A stretch of 64,000 nt of DNA from Microstegium vimineum (lineage: Eukaryota; Streptophyta; Magnoliopsida; Poales; Poaceae): positions 7,070,319-7,134,318 of the forward strand of contig CM039137.1 in assembly GCA_022036555.1 (NCBI GenBank), in the 5' to 3' direction. Shown in pieces: positions 46,406 to 59,010 of the stretch. Numbering within the stretch: the stretch's first letter is position 1; every line of letters begins with the position of its first letter. The position numbers were made by a program, and so were the translations under genes. A model generated the notes under the pieces. The model was given only the letters and a program-made list of their open reading frames with translations, ran no database searches and was not told the DNA's origin.

Positions 46406-48362
46406 ATTCCCCCGCGCTCTGCTCCCCGCCCAAGGCTCCGAGTGCAAGCCAACAAAAACGCGCGGAGGCGGGATCTTCCAAACGACCAGCTCAGTGCTCA
46501 GACGCGCACTGGTGCAACTCCCGTCCTGCCAAGGCACACACGGCACATGACACATGCATCTGTTCATTCATGCGTGCCCACCCGGCCACCCACGACGGAC
46601 GAGTAAAAACGGTGCAAGGGGGGCAGAGCAAAGGATGGCACACCTAGAACGGCTTGCCGGCCGGCGCCTGGGCGGTGAGAGGAGAGGAGAGCGGCCGGGG
46701 ACCGGGGAGATCAGATCGGCCGGCCGATTCGATGACGCCAAGATCTGCCGGTCCTGGCTTCGCGGGCGCCCACTGGGATAGCGTTTTTTTTGTCTTGGAA
46801 CTACGCACGCGGCGGCGAGCGCGATGGATCCGCTCTGCTGGCTGCTGCTGCTGGCAAGCCGCCCACTTGCTCCGGGCTCGGGGGCGGCTCGCTACACCTT
46901 CCGGTCGTGGCTGCAGGCAGGCTGCTGCTGCCCGCGCCGGCCCGGGGCCCCCTTCTATACCGATGGCCGGCGTGTCCCCATCTACGGGAAAAGACGAGCG
47001 GTAGTACTACGTAGTAAAAAACAAAACTTTTGCAGGTTCGGTCATGCTGCGGCCACCGGCCAGTACGTCTAATCTCGATTCCTTGCGCCACGAGGCACTT
47101 CACGGGCTAGTAGTACAGTGCGGCTAGTACGGGCCGACTTGACTAGCTAACCTCCATACCTGAATCGTCAACGATCCAGAGGTGGTAATAGCAGCACTGA
47201 TGAGACAAAAAGCTTTTGGGGGGCGGCAACGCGAGAGGGTAAAGTTGTCCTGCTGTGCACGAGTCTCGAAGCGAATTTAAAGGCCCGTACTCTAAGGGTA
47301 TGTGCACTTGTTTTGCCCCTAAGGTTATCTCTCTTATTGTGCACGAATTTTGAGCGAATCTAACGACTGGGAGCATGTGCCGGCAAAAAATAAAAAACCG
47401 TGTTCGACGGGAGAGCTGCTGCGTGCCTGCATGGGCGGGCGTCGCGTGCACTGTGCGCCGGTGTACACCTAGTACATGGTTTGTACAGTACCTCTCGTCT
47501 CGTCCGCCTGCGTGCTTACGGAGTAGTACAGTCCTGCAGGCGACGAAGCTACAGTTGCTGTCAGCGTCACCGTAGGATCCCAAAAATCTTCTTTGTTTTT
47601 TTGGAACGACGAGTAATCCTAGGTTCTCAGGCATTCTCAGCCCCGTCGGAACCTTTCGTTGGCCTGCACGGCTGCTACGCACCGCACGCTGTCCATCGTC
47701 AAATGCGGCACGTTCTTTTTTCTTTTGACAACATATAACCACCCCATGCAGCATGTGGCCTCCGATCCAAGACTTGTGGCCTACCTAGATAAAGAAAGAT
47801 AACGACCTGTGTTAGTGATGTACTACTGGTATCAGTTTCCCTGTTTAGCAAAGCTTTCGATGTAGTAACATCCATGCATGTGCCATAGAGTATAGTATAG
47901 GAGTACAGTATGTACCTTTGCCTGTTCTCTGGAAAACGACAGGGAGCTGCCGCCATACTATCCATGTAGAGTCGACATTACATCGACCGTGGAAGAATGT
48001 GGACGCTACCGAGTGCGTGGGCCGCGGATCGGACAATGCAACAGCCTTATGGTTCCATCAGCATCAGTGGCTACCTAAAACCGCAAGCGTCTTTATGTGG
48101 CCTTGAGCAAGAATTCTCCGCTGCTGGTGAGAGACATTACCGGCAACCACCAAAATACGCAGGGTGATGGTCCATGTTGACTTCTTGTCGTTGCCTCTCG
48201 TTTTCTCTCCTTTTTTTCTGGCTACTAGGAAAACGGGTGCGCTGTCGTGCTGTCGCTGCATGCCCTAAATTGCTGAAAACTCGCTGCCGACCTGTCGACA
48301 TTAGACCGTACGTACAAATGTGGGATTTGGATAAGAGCCACTGGTAGCGATGTATTGACGTA
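46406..48362. other. Intergenic, no supported gene
   Basis: Open frames exist on both strands (46654-47004 plus; 47143-47754 minus, 203 codons) but none shows a domain, codon bias or splice structure. The 203-codon frame is Cys/Arg-rich and varied in a way expected of chance translation. Confidence 0.45.
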
Positions 48363-48599
48363 CTCCCTCAGTCCATCAAAGTGTCACTATAGAATCCGTG
48401 TTATCTTATTTAAACATTCGTCTTATTCATTTTTTTTATAAATATTATTTATTTTTTCGTGATTTATTTTATCATTAGAGATATTTTAATAATAATTTAT
48501 TTATTTTATATTTTGTAAAAATATTTTGAATAAAATGAATGGTCAAACACGGTGTCAATCAAAAAGTCAAAAACATCGTTTTCTATTGAACTGAGGAAG
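48363..48599. mobile_element. Stowaway MITE
   Basis: CTCCCTCAGTCCATCAAAGT at the left pairs with CTTCCTCAGTTCAATAGAAA at the right (reverse complement). TA flanks at 48361-48362 and 48600-48601. AT-rich 237-bp body with CATTCGTCTTATTCATT and AATAAAATGAATGGTC arms. Confidence 0.88.
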
Positions 48600-48813
48600 T
48601 AGTCCGTATGCGTATGCTTATTGCTCTGTACGTCCACCACTTTCCTACTGTATTACCGAAGGAAAGCCTGTCAGCCGGGACTACAGTACGGGAAATAAGC
48701 GGCAAGCGTGCGAATCCGGCTCTCCGATTGGAGGTGAGAGAATTGACCCGTCCGTGGCCCTACACTGCCCCTACTGCACGATTCTTGCCGTCTTTTGCCT
48801 CCCTTCCTAACTA

Positions 48814-49135
48814 CTCCCTCCATCCCGATGAAAAAGTCGTTCTAGCTTTACATACTTGTCCCAATAAAAACGTCGTTTGCAAATCTATCACGTCACTTTC
48901 ACCTCGCTTCGCTCAGCTCGTTTGCAAAAAGAAAAACAAGGACACGGGTCATCCTCTTCCCCTCAGCCAATCGTAGTGGAAAGATAGAGTCCGCACCGTA
49001 CCTGCATGGCAGAAAGCATGAGCCTTTTTCATCGGTACACGGTAATGATGACAGATGTAGGGATCTACTGTCTTTTTCTTAGTACTCGTGCCCATTTCTA
49101 AAACAACTGTTTTAATGGGACAGAGGAAGAGGGAG
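48814..49135. mobile_element. Stowaway-like MITE, 322 bp
   Basis: CTCCCTCCATCCCGATGAAA at the left, CTCCCTCTTCCTCTGTCCCA in reverse complement at the right. TA flanks (48812-48813 and 49136-49137). The inner part (48890-49060) is less AT-rich than usual for the family. Confidence 0.75.
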
Positions 49136-49479
49136 TAGACGGTTGAACTTTTCTAGATAGATCATTTTTACTATGTATTAAAATATCATGCATATCTAAG
49201 TACATAAAATACATAGTTGTTTAATATGTATATCTAGAAATGTAACATCTTATAATTTAAAATAAAAGGTACAATGTTTAAACTTTTTTAAATATATTAT
49301 TTAATTATATATCTAAACATAATATATATCTAAATGTATGATAAAAACTATGTATCTAGAATGGAGAAATTTAAAATATTTCATAAGAGTAATTTAGAAT
49401 GGAGAGCGCAATAGCATTGTCATTGTGAATCACTAGTATTATGGCCGAAACCATTAATCTACATTGTCATACTTCTATA

Positions 49480-49915
49480 TAAAGTTGAACATGCAACCCG
49501 AGGCACGATGGCACGACACGAAGCCTGATTTTTTGGCCCGGCCTGAGCCCGGCACGGCACGGGCCATGGGTCGTGTCTGGGCCGTCACCTCGGCCCGCCG
49601 GCCGGCACGACACATCACGGTTGCAACAGGAGGCCCGGTATCGGCCCGCTAGCAGAGGAGCTCATATAGAATTGCACTGTAAAACATATTGAATTTTGCA
49701 TTAAACAAGGAGTTTTACATAAAATGGGCTTCGGGCCGGCCCGTTCACGGTTCGGGTCTCGTGCTTTTCGGGGCGAGCCGGCCCAAAAAGTGGCCCACAT
49801 GTCGTGCCTGGGCCTGCAATCAGACACGGTGGTCTGTGGAGGCACGACCCGCGGACCTGTGGACCTTAACATGCCCAGGTCGGCCTAGCCCGGCCCGACC
49901 TGTTGCTCATCTTTA
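49480..49915. mobile_element. Non-autonomous hAT element, GC-rich, 8-bp target duplication
   Basis: The 8-bp word CTTCTATA occurs at 49472-49479 and 49916-49923. The ends TAAAGTTGAACATGCAACCC and (reverse complement) TAAAGATGAGCAACAGGTCG are similar over the first 12 bases. The interior is rich in GGCCCGGCC and GGCACGAC words in both orientations, a known look of grass hAT MITEs. No coding. Confidence 0.8.
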
Positions 49916-50368
49916 CTTCTATATCTAATAAAGGAGGCACTTCACAGAAATAATCTTTACGTGATATCACGTACCTGCAAGCTATCACAAGCTACTCGTT
50001 ATTTCATATGTTGTGTACTACTACGTGTGTTTTAAGTTTAGCTAAATTTATAAAGAAGTAATACAAAATAAATATACATTCATAACAAATCAATTTAAAG
50101 ATATTATATTCACATAGAACTACTTAAATAGACACGGATATCATAATTATTGGTTCTATTCACTTGAACAACTTTCGGATTATTTCAGCCTATTTCATTT
50201 TATTCTCTCTCACAGAACACTATTGAATCAGCCGAAATTAGTCAGCTTTCATACTAGTCGACCGGAGGCGAACATTATCTCGTGGACCGTGGAGTATATT
50301 TCGTACATGAAAACAGTTCTAAACTGTTGGAATTTTTGTCAAAGTCGAAACACTGTTTCTCTCTAATA

Positions 50369-50626
50369 CTCCCTCCATCCTAAATTATAAGACATCCTAA
50401 GAATATTGAAGACTCAAAGTATCTTCAATTTGACCAAACTTATATAATAATATAATAACATTTATGATATCAACTAAGTATTATTAGATTCATTGTCAAA
50501 TATATTTTTCATAGTATGTCTATTTGATGTCATAAATCTTTATAATTTTCTTCATAATTATATGTCAAACTTCTGATTTGACTCCCCAAGATTCTTAGAA
50601 TGTCTTATAATTTATGATGGAGGGAG
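50369..50626. mobile_element. Stowaway MITE, 258 bp
   Basis: CTCCCTCCATCCTAAATTAT with AAGACAT at the left pairs with CTCCCTCCATCATAAATTAT with AAGACAT at the right. TA is outside the left end (50367-50368); the right side now reads CA, a probable mutation. Confidence 0.88.
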
Positions 50627-50679
50627 CATTTATCAATTGAGAGTAGTACTAGGCTACTGCTAATGATACGTACTCCTAA

Positions 50680-50908
50680 GAGCAAGTATTATGGTGGGCT
50701 ACAATAAGGCTGAATGCTGAGGTGTAGGAGAGAAGAGAGGTGTGCTGTAAAATTACAGCTAGCTTGGGCACAAGAACCAAAAAACTCTATGTGATAGACA
50801 TGTGAGTCATGTATTAATGAAGTAGAGTACACTATTATATGAATAAAGTGGGAGAATGTTGTAAGATATCTTACAACCTACTTGTTAGCTATACTATAAT
50901 ACTTACTC
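50680..50908. mobile_element. Tourist-like MITE with TAA target duplication
   Basis: The left end GAGCAAGTATTATGGTGGGC pairs with the reverse complement of the right end GAGTAAGTATTATAGTATAG. TAA flanks it (50677-50679 and 50909-50911). A decayed relative is at 15062-15290. Confidence 0.82.
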
Positions 50909-51241
50909 TAAGTACTGTCTACTAGGCCTTCCTAGGATAAGGGAAACAAAGAGCTGACAGACGCCGAAGCCAATCGTCAATCACGTCGTACCGGTAAGGC
51001 TAGCTCCAACCAATTCGCTAGCTGATGTGATTTCCCATGCCGTGCAGCGCAGGCAAGTGTCTCCGTGCCTGACCGTGCACGCATTGCCATTAGCTAGGCG
51101 ACGTGACCCTTTTCCAGGGCTACCAGCATCTGTACACCACACCACTCTGCACGGTGGTGAAACGGCAGCACGGGTGCACGGCGTTGGAGGCCTAGAACTG
51201 CATGCTCGGCTGCTCGCCACGATCGGCAGTGCTGAATTTAT

Positions 51242-51327
51242 GGTGCGCCGTGCGCCTGTACTCTTGTTACCCGTTGGGCTATGGGCCATGGGCCAAGGTG
51301 CGCCGTGCGCCTGTACTCCTGTTACCC
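51242..51327. repeat. 55-bp period direct duplication
   Basis: GGTGCGCCGTGCGCCTGTAC with TC(T/C)TGTTACCC occurs at 51242-51272 and 51297-51327, one base different. GGGCCATGGGCC words lie between and after the two units. The surrounding 50912-51422 holds no supported gene. Confidence 0.75.
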
Positions 51328-51427
51328 ACGAGGCCACGACACAAAACAACGGGCCATGGGCCGTGCTGATGGGCCACTGCTCTTGTAGGCTGGTGGGGGC
51401 GCCCACCCTCTGCTGGCAGACATTAAC

Positions 51428-51687
51428 TGTTGGCAAACAATAACCCTAGATATAATTATAGGCTCATACCAAATATACCCCTGAAGGGTTAAAACTATAT
51501 AAAGGAACATGTACCCATCTATAATGAATAAGAGAATACAAGTTTCACAATATTGGCTCTCGTGTGTTCATCTATTGTGCTATTGGGAACGGAGACGGGA
51601 GATCATCTATAACTTCTTCACGTCTCATCTGCTGCGGGTAAGGAAAGGAACAGGATCAGGGATCCGCATCAGCTCCGTTTCTCAATA
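51428..51687 (+). repeat. 5' LTR of the Copia element
   Basis: TGTTGGCAAACAATAACCC to TTTCTCAATA. ACTATATAAAGGAAC at about 51496-51510 is a TATA-type promoter word, and AATGAATAAGAGAATA follows at about 51522. It pairs with the 3' LTR at 59023-59282. Confidence 0.93.
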
Positions 51688-53128
51688 CGTTATCAGCATG
51701 ATCTACCGCTACTCATCAACGATTGTAAGCTGCTCTTGATCCCTTCCGGATGCTTCTCCTTCTTGTCTTTGTTTTTCAATCTAGATTGGTTATGCGTACC
51801 GAACTAGCATGGTAGATTCATATCATTTTTTTTCATGGCTAGTTCATATGTTCTAGATTGATCTTTACTTTTTACCTCACGTAAATCCCCTTTGCCTACC
51901 TGATGGCAGCCCCACGTGAGCTTTTTGCTAGACCAGTTTATGTTTTGCTTTTCCTAGATACTAGATTACTACATCTAATAGAGAAAAAAACGCAAGAGAT
52001 CAGTACATGTTGCTAGCTATCTAGACGTGTTCTAGATTTTTTTAAAACAGATTCAATCCTGATGTTTTTTTTCTTCCTTTTTGGATACTAGCTTATTAGA
52101 TCTCCAACAGATTGTTTTTGTTCGCTAGTTTCCATATTAGATTGGATCTCGTCCTGGCATGTGACACGTCGGTTAACACAGCATGCTATGCATGTACGTC
52201 GACATATTTTTTTAAAGTTACCTAATTAGATGTCACATACATGCACGTAAGCTAGCAAACTTTCACACGATGTGTCATCTACAGTTGCATACTAGCCTTT
52301 TATATTGCGTACCTGCTGTATGCATACATCGTGGCCCTGCTGGCTACTTCTTGTGTCACCATCGTAGCCCTGATGGCCTTATTGCGATGCTGATCACCAC
52401 TATCCGATATGCGTGTATTTTATTTTTGCGTTAATAATTCATTCATGGCTATACGTATAGACTACTTCATGCTTATTTACCCGAAGTTAATTTGCATGAA
52501 TTAATAGGCAATGGCTTCGATCAACAAGACAGAGTTCTAGGTTCTTGCGCTGAACGACAAGAACTATCAAACCTGGGCAGTCGACTGTGAGTTCCATCTG
52601 GAGGCAATGCAACTGACTTCCACGATCGCCAGGCCTGCAGCCGGTGTTCCTGCTCCGCCACTCCGCGACAAGGCAAAGGCTTACATCTTCCTAAGGCACC
52701 ACATCCACCCCGACCTGAAGATGGAGTACCTGGAGGTGAAAGACCCTCTGGTATTGTGGATGAAGCTTCAGGAACGTTTTGGCAAGCAGAAGACAGTGCT
52801 TCTCCCACAGGCTAGGCGTGATTGGGCACAACTCCGCTTCCTTGACTTCAAGACAGTTGAGGCATATAATACTGCGATTCACCGAATCGTGGCTCAGCTT
52901 CGCTTTTGTGGCCAAGTCGTCACAGAACTCGAGATGATTGAAAAAACTCTCGAGACTTTCCAGCAGCAGTATCGCAACAACAAGTACATGAAGTACTGTG
53001 ACCTCATCAATGTGTTGCTTGCCGCTGAGGCTCAGAATGAACTATTGATGAAGAACTTCCAAATGCGCCCTACTGGGACACAGGCACAACCTGAAGGACA
53101 TGCCAGTTTCCGTAACAACAACGGTAAG

Positions 53129-54473
53129 TGTCGGTGTTATGACCCGGGGGTCAAGACCACCAACTAGTAAATTTGTATATCGCGTGCTCCCTCTCTCAGA
53201 TGTGATGCAAGATGAACACAAGGTTTATCCTGGTTCGGGCAAAGAAGACCCTACGTCCAGCGGGGGATAAGCTGTGTTACACGGGATTGCTCAGAGGAGC
53301 TGTGGCCTAAGGCTAACAAGGCTACCCTAGGCGGTTGGTCGGCTGCTCGAGGGGTCGATCAAGCAGCGGGGTGTGTGTGTGGTATGAGTATGGAGTCGTC
53401 CGAAGAGTGGAGTCTGAAAAAAGTCTCTCCAGAGTCCAGAGATCCAGAGATCCAGAGAGCCCCCCTTCTTCTACCTCGGCGTCCCCTTTTATAGACAAGG
53501 GGAGGTCCGAGGGTACATGATCCTAACTATGTAGCATGGGCGGCGTGTCCTCAGCATAGTGCCAGCGAGGAGACGTCGTACACTGTGCTGACATGGCCTC
53601 CTCGTCGTTCTGGCGCTCTGGGTCGTGGTGGCAGTGAAGTCGCCGCGGCACGTCGCGGCACAGCTTCCGCAGACGGACGCGAATCCCACAGCCGAAGCGA
53701 GACGGGGCGGATGGGACGGGCCCCATACTGGAGTTGTTGGAGGGAGGGGTCGAGCCCCTCGGTCGAGGGGGGTCGAGCCCTGCGTGGCTTTGCCGTATCC
53801 CCGAAGTCGTCGTCGAGGGCTGCACTGTTCACGTTCCGAGGGGTGCTGCTGGAGTCCGTACTCGCGTCGTGGCGGCAGTAGCAACACAGTTGACAGGAAT
53901 CAGGGACATGATGGAGAGTTGTTGGATTTGACTGCGGACGCGGGCGCCCATGACGTTAGGCGGATTTACTTTAACCCATGCCGGGAGCAGTTGGGCTGAT
54001 CGAGCCTCCCGTGCGGGGGTCGTTCGTCCGACCCCTGGTCCGTCACTCGGCGTCGATGTAGGGTCGGAGCAGAGGCGGATTTGGAGGGATCAAAGTACAG
54101 GGCGAGGGGTCATTCGCTCGACCCTCGTCCGTCACCCGGTGTCGAGGTAGGAGCTGAGGGGTCGTTCGTTCGACCCTCGGTCCGTCCTTTGACGTCGAGG
54201 TGGAGGTTGAGGGGTCGTTCGCTCGGCCCCTCGTCCGTTATTCGGCGTCGAGGTGGAGACGGCGGGGTCGTTCGTTCGGCCCCTCGTCCGTCTCTTTTCG
54301 TCGAGGTGGGCCGGCCCGCGACTGGTTGCCATAGCTGGTGTAGGGGGCCCTCGAGTGATGGGTCTTACCTTACTGACTTGAGCAGTGGGCCGGTCCCTGT
54401 CTTAAAAATAGTTGCTATGTTTAGCGTTAATTTATCGAAGGGTTTAGGGTACCCCTTACCTTCGTACCCGACA
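53129..54473. mobile_element. Solo LTR inserted in Copia gag
   Basis: Starts TGTCGGTGTTATGACCCGGG and ends GTACCCGACA, so the ends are TGTCGG...CCGACA. GTAAG flanks it on both sides (53124-53128 and 54474-54478). Length 1345 bp, no coding and no internal region, so it is a solo LTR, probably of a Gypsy-type family judging by the start, which is common in grass LTRs. It contains a GC-rich tandem repeat (54141-54299). Confidence 0.9.
54141..54299. repeat. 53-bp tandem repeat in the solo LTR, three units
   Basis: GTCGAGGTAGGAGCTGAGGG starts at 54141, with related starts at 54194, 54247 and a partial one at 54300, an exact 53-base period. Each unit holds GGGGTCGTTCG(T/C)TCG(A/G)CCC, itself a near palindrome. 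Confidence 0.9.
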
Positions 54474-55216
54474 GTAAGGGTCCGTTTAGAAACAAGGGCC
54501 AAATGTTTCATGGTCACCCGACGCAAAAAGGGGGGAAATTTAAGAAGCATGCGAACAGAGGCAAGAAGCCTAATGGCAATGGCAATGACAAGTCCCAGAA
54601 GGGCTTAAAGATTGATGCAAGTGGAGGAAAACAATCGGGTTGTTTCCGTTGTGGATCCCAGAAGCATTGGTCCCGTACTTGCAATGCCGAGCCACACTTG
54701 ATTGAGTTATATCAAGAGTAGAAGAAGCGCCAAAATTCGGAGGTACACTTCGTCCAAGCAAATATAGATGCTACAAGTGGACTACACCTTCCGGAGCCAT
54801 CTGAGCCTAAGGAGAAGCTTGAATCAGCAACTATGGATGTTGATAGTAACGCCACCGACAATCATGCCTATACTAGTGATGATGATTTTGACCTCGATGA
54901 AGAGGATCTACTTGACGCGGAGTAGACTAAATAATAAGTCATTAGTCATTTGTTTTACCTATTAGCCAGTGTGATTTATTTTCAGCAAAATAATTAAAGT
55001 ATGTGTGATCGTGGTGTAATAATGCTCTTGTTGAGCAACTTTATGATTTTATTAGGATAAAACTCTTGGCGTGTAAGTTTTGATTGATAGCATTATTTTA
55101 ATCAGTTTTCTATTGTTCTATTACCTGCTATTTTTAATCTGATTGCTATATTAGTTAAATGCATGAGGGATTAAATTAGTACTCTATTTAATAATAGAAC
55201 AAGAGTCGTATTTTTC

Positions 55217-58200
55217 ATGGAGCCTGAAGAAGAATATTGCCTGGTTGATAGCGCTGCCACAAATTCAATACTTCGAGAGACAAAATATTTGCAGACACCG
55301 CAGAAAAAGACTGAAAATATTACCACGATTGTTGGTCGCAACGGCCACGTTGTAGGCTCCGGTAGAGCCGTGGTCGTACTCCCTAATAATACTAGCATCT
55401 TTATAGAAGAAGCATTCTTGTACCCGGGAGTTGTACGTACTCTCCTCACATTCAAAGACATTCGTCGTAATGGCTACCACATTTCAACTGCTTGTGAGAA
55501 TGGTGCTGAATACCTCAACATCACGGCGGCGGATGAATGTGAGACAAAAGTGGTAGAGAAAGCGCCAGACACCTCCTCTGGAATATACTACACAAAAATT
55601 AAGCCACCTCAAGAATATATTGCGATGTCAACTATATTTAAAAATCCTGAGTCTTTTACGATCTGGCATGAAAGACTCGGACACCCTGGATTAAGGATGA
55701 TGCGGAACATCATAAATGGATCTGTTGGTCATGGGATTAAAACCACACAAATTCCTAAAGACTTTCTATGCGTGTCTTGTGCTAAAGGAAAATTAATCAC
55801 TAAGCCCTCTTACCTGAAGATAAATGTCGAGTCTCTTGGCTTTCTAGAGAGAATCCAAGGTGACATTTGTGGTCCTATTCACCCCCTGTCGGGGCCTTTT
55901 AGGTACTTCATGGTGCTTATAGATGCTTCTACTCGGTGGAGCCACGTATGCCTGTTGTCTACGCGGAACCACGCTTTTGCAAAACTTATTGCCCAAATCA
56001 TTCGATTGCGTGCTAGTTTCCCGGAGAACCGCATAAAAGGAATCAGAATGGATAATGCTGGAGAGTTTACCTCAAAAACATTTAATGATTATTGTCTTGC
56101 TTTGGACATAAATGTAGAGCATTTTGTTCCCCATGTGCACACACAAAATGGGCTTGCTGAATCGTTAATAAAAAGAATAAAATTAATTGCCAGACCTCTT
56201 CTACAAGATAGCAGACTCCCAACCAGTTGTTGGGGACACGCAGTGCTACACGCTGCTGCCTTAATCCAATATAGGTCATCTGCATCACTCTGCTTCTCCC
56301 CATCAATTAGCGCGTGGACAACAACCAATGATTTCCCATCTGCGAAAATTCGGTTGTGCTGTATATGTGCCGATATCACCACCCCAGCGTACAACTATGG
56401 GACCTCACCGGAAGTTGGGGATATATGTAGGTTATGACTCTCCGTCCATAATCAAATATTTAGAGCCTAAAACCGGGGATTTGTTTACAGCTCGGTACGC
56501 TGATAGCATCTTCGATGAAGAGCATTTTCCGGCATTAGGGGGAGGATTGTACCTTAATAATAAAGAATGCCAGAAAATAAATTGGACTGCCTGTAGCATT
56601 CAATCACTTGATCCACGCACTAAAGATACTGAACTTGAAGTTCAAAGAATAGTAAACCTACAACAATTAGCAAATAATCTACCAGATGCTTTTACTGATA
56701 TAAGAGGAGTGTCAAAATCGTATATTCCTGCGGCTAATGCACCGGAAAGAGTGGAAATACCCCTGGAGGGCATGAACTCTTCTCAAATCCCCAATCATAG
56801 GAAAAGGGGGAGAGATCCGGATGACTCGGCACGAGCTAAGCGGGGACGCTCGCAAAAGCAAGGTGTTAGAGAGAACGCATTACACTCCCATTCAGTCGTC
56901 CCAGCAGTGACACATCCTGAAGATGAGAGTCCTAGTGCAAATGTGCGCACAAATACAAATAATAGCACAAGGATAACGGAACAACCAGGCTCGAGTCATT
57001 TGGGAAATCACGACGAGCTAAATGATTCAATTGAAGAAATTGCCATAAATTATATTGAATCTGGAGAACTTTATAACAGAAAGACTACAGATGTCGACAT
57101 TAATTTCGTCTCTAAGATCGCGGGCGCGATTAATGAGGATCCTGAACCAAAGTCCATGGCAGAGTGCCGAAAGTGCTCAGATTGGGTCAAATGGAAAGAA
57201 GCAATAGAGACGGAATTGCGCTCGCTTTCTAAGAGGCAAGTATTCGGGTCAGTCACCCGCACGCCCCCCAAAGTATTCCCTGTAGGATACAAATGGGTAT
57301 TTGTTCGAAAGAGAGATGATAACAATGTGGTGGTGAGATACAAAGCGAGGCTTGTAGCACAAGGGTTCACACAGAGACCCGACATCGATTATGATGAAAC
57401 TTATTCTCCAGTTATGAGTGGCATAACGTTCCGATATTTAATATCTATGGTAGGAGGTTTAAACTTGAAAATGTAGATGATGGATGTTGTGACCGCATAT
57501 CTTTATGGGTCGCTGGATTCAGATATATATATATGAAAGTCCCAGATGGACTGAAAATTCCGGAATCTAAAACAAATCGCAATATGTATAGTGTCAAGTT
57601 GCAGAGGGCACTATATGGGTTTAAACAGTCTGGCCGGATTTGGTACAATCGGCTAAGTGAATTCCTCCTAAAGAAGGGATATGTTAATGATACTGATTCA
57701 CTTTGTGTATTTATTAGAAAGTCCCAGAAGAGTTTTTGTATAATCTCAGTCTATGTTGATGACTTAAATATCATCGGCTGTGAAGATGATATTGAGGAGG
57801 CAAGCACCTACCTTAAGGCGGAGTTTGAAATGAAAGACTTGGGTAGAACCAAGTTTTGCTTAGGCCTGCAGATCGAGCATCTCCCTGGAGGAATTTTTGT
57901 ACATCAATCTACCTATGCGAAAAAGGTTTTAGAAAGATTTAATATATCAAAGGCTCATCCCGTGAAAACCCCGATGGTTGTCAGATCACTTGAGGAGGAC
58001 AAAGACCATTTAGACCGAAAAGTGATGATGAGAAGACGTTAGGACCTGAAGTTCCATATTTGAGTGCTATTGGAGCACTAACGTATCTTGCAAATTGCAC
58101 CAGGCCTGATATTGCATTTGCAGTTAATTTGTTAGCTCGTCATAGTGCAAACCCGACCAAAAGACATTGGGTAGGCGTTAAGACAATACTTAGATATCTG

Positions 58201-58644
58201 AATGGCACCCAAGATCTCGGTCTATATTTCCCGAAGAATAAGGACCTAAGATTGGTTGGCTATGCAGATGCTGGATATTTGTCTGATCCGCATAATGCAA
58301 GATCTCAAACTGGTTTTGTGTTTCTCTGTGGTGGTACTGCTATATCGTGGACATCTTGCAAACAAATCTTGGTAGCAACGTCTACAAACCACTCAGAGGT
58401 TATTGCGCTATATGAAGCCGCACGTGAATGTGCTTGGCTGCGACGGATGACTAATCATGTCCAGAAGTCATGTGGTCTTAGTACCGTTGATACACCCACT
58501 ATTATTTATGAGGATAATGCAGCATGTGTTGCACAAATACAAACGGGTTATATTAAGAGTAATATGACTAAGCATATATCTCCTAAATTTTTCTATACTC
58601 ACGAACTCCAGAAGCAGGGTGAGATAAATATCTTGAAAGTCTAG
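55217..58644 (+). pseudogene. Copia pol: protease, integrase, RT, RNase H; multiply interrupted
   Basis: 55217-56437 encodes the protease (DSAATNS from residue 11), GAG-pre-integrase (HERLGHPG at 151-158, CVSC at 185-188) and integrase with Asp216, Asp279 and Glu315. The frame then shifts near 56300-56330. 56328-57476 gives the integrase C-terminus and RT start (YKWVFVRKRDDNN, RYKARLVAQGF), ending in TAG at 57474. An AT repeat at 57525-57534 shifts the frame again. 57533-58042 holds RT with ALYGFKQSGRIWYNRL and YVDD (about 57752). One base missing at 58006-58007 relative to the left copy breaks it. 58060-58644 is RNase H (GYADAGYLSDPHNARSQTGF, IYEDNAACV), ending in a TAG. The stops shared by both copies show real decay. 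Confidence 0.9.
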
Positions 58645-59010
58645 TCATGTGACAATCTAGCAGATTTGTTCACTAAGTCTTTACCAGCCACTTCATTCAG
58701 AAAATGTATCCATGATATTGGTATTAGACGACTGAGAGACTTGCAAAGTTTAGGGGGAGATCACCCCTGAATTGCCCTTGAAACTGGGTCCAGAAGATCC
58801 TGAAATTTATAATCCTGAAGGTTATAAAATGTCTTGAAGACAACTATTGTACTCTTTTTTCCATAAATAAGTTTTTCAGAAGTTTCTCATAATGGTTTTT
58901 AATGAGGCAACAAGTGCAATACATCTAGCGGCACTATGTACTTTTTCTCCATATTTTTCCCACGGGGTTTTTAGGAGTTTTAATGAGACATGAGTTGATC
59001 GCGGTATTCA

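Larger units (their letters stand above)
52511..54924 (+). pseudogene. Copia gag, broken by a stop and a nested LTR
   Basis: The frame starts ATGGCTTCG at 52511, 0.8 kb after the LTR, and has a TAG at codon 10 (52538-52540). It then reads 52541-53128 as a UBN2/retrotran_gag-type domain (KAYIFLRHHIHPDLKMEYLE, LWMKLQERFGKQKTVLLPQA, FDFKTVEAY-like). The solo LTR (53129-54473) interrupts it. The frame resumes at 54474, with a CX2CX4HX4C zinc knuckle at 54641-54682 (CFRCGSQKHWSRTC), a TAG at 54719-54721, and an acidic tail (SDDDFDLDEEDLLDAE) to a stop at 54922-54924. Several lesions make it non-functional. Confidence 0.85.

Noticed and set aside
47143..47754. 203-codon minus-strand frame as a gene
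   Set aside because: No domain, no homology that I recognise, and residue use typical of chance translation.
53585..54608. Open frames within the solo LTR
   Set aside because: GC-rich repeat sequence; the LTR has no coding capacity.
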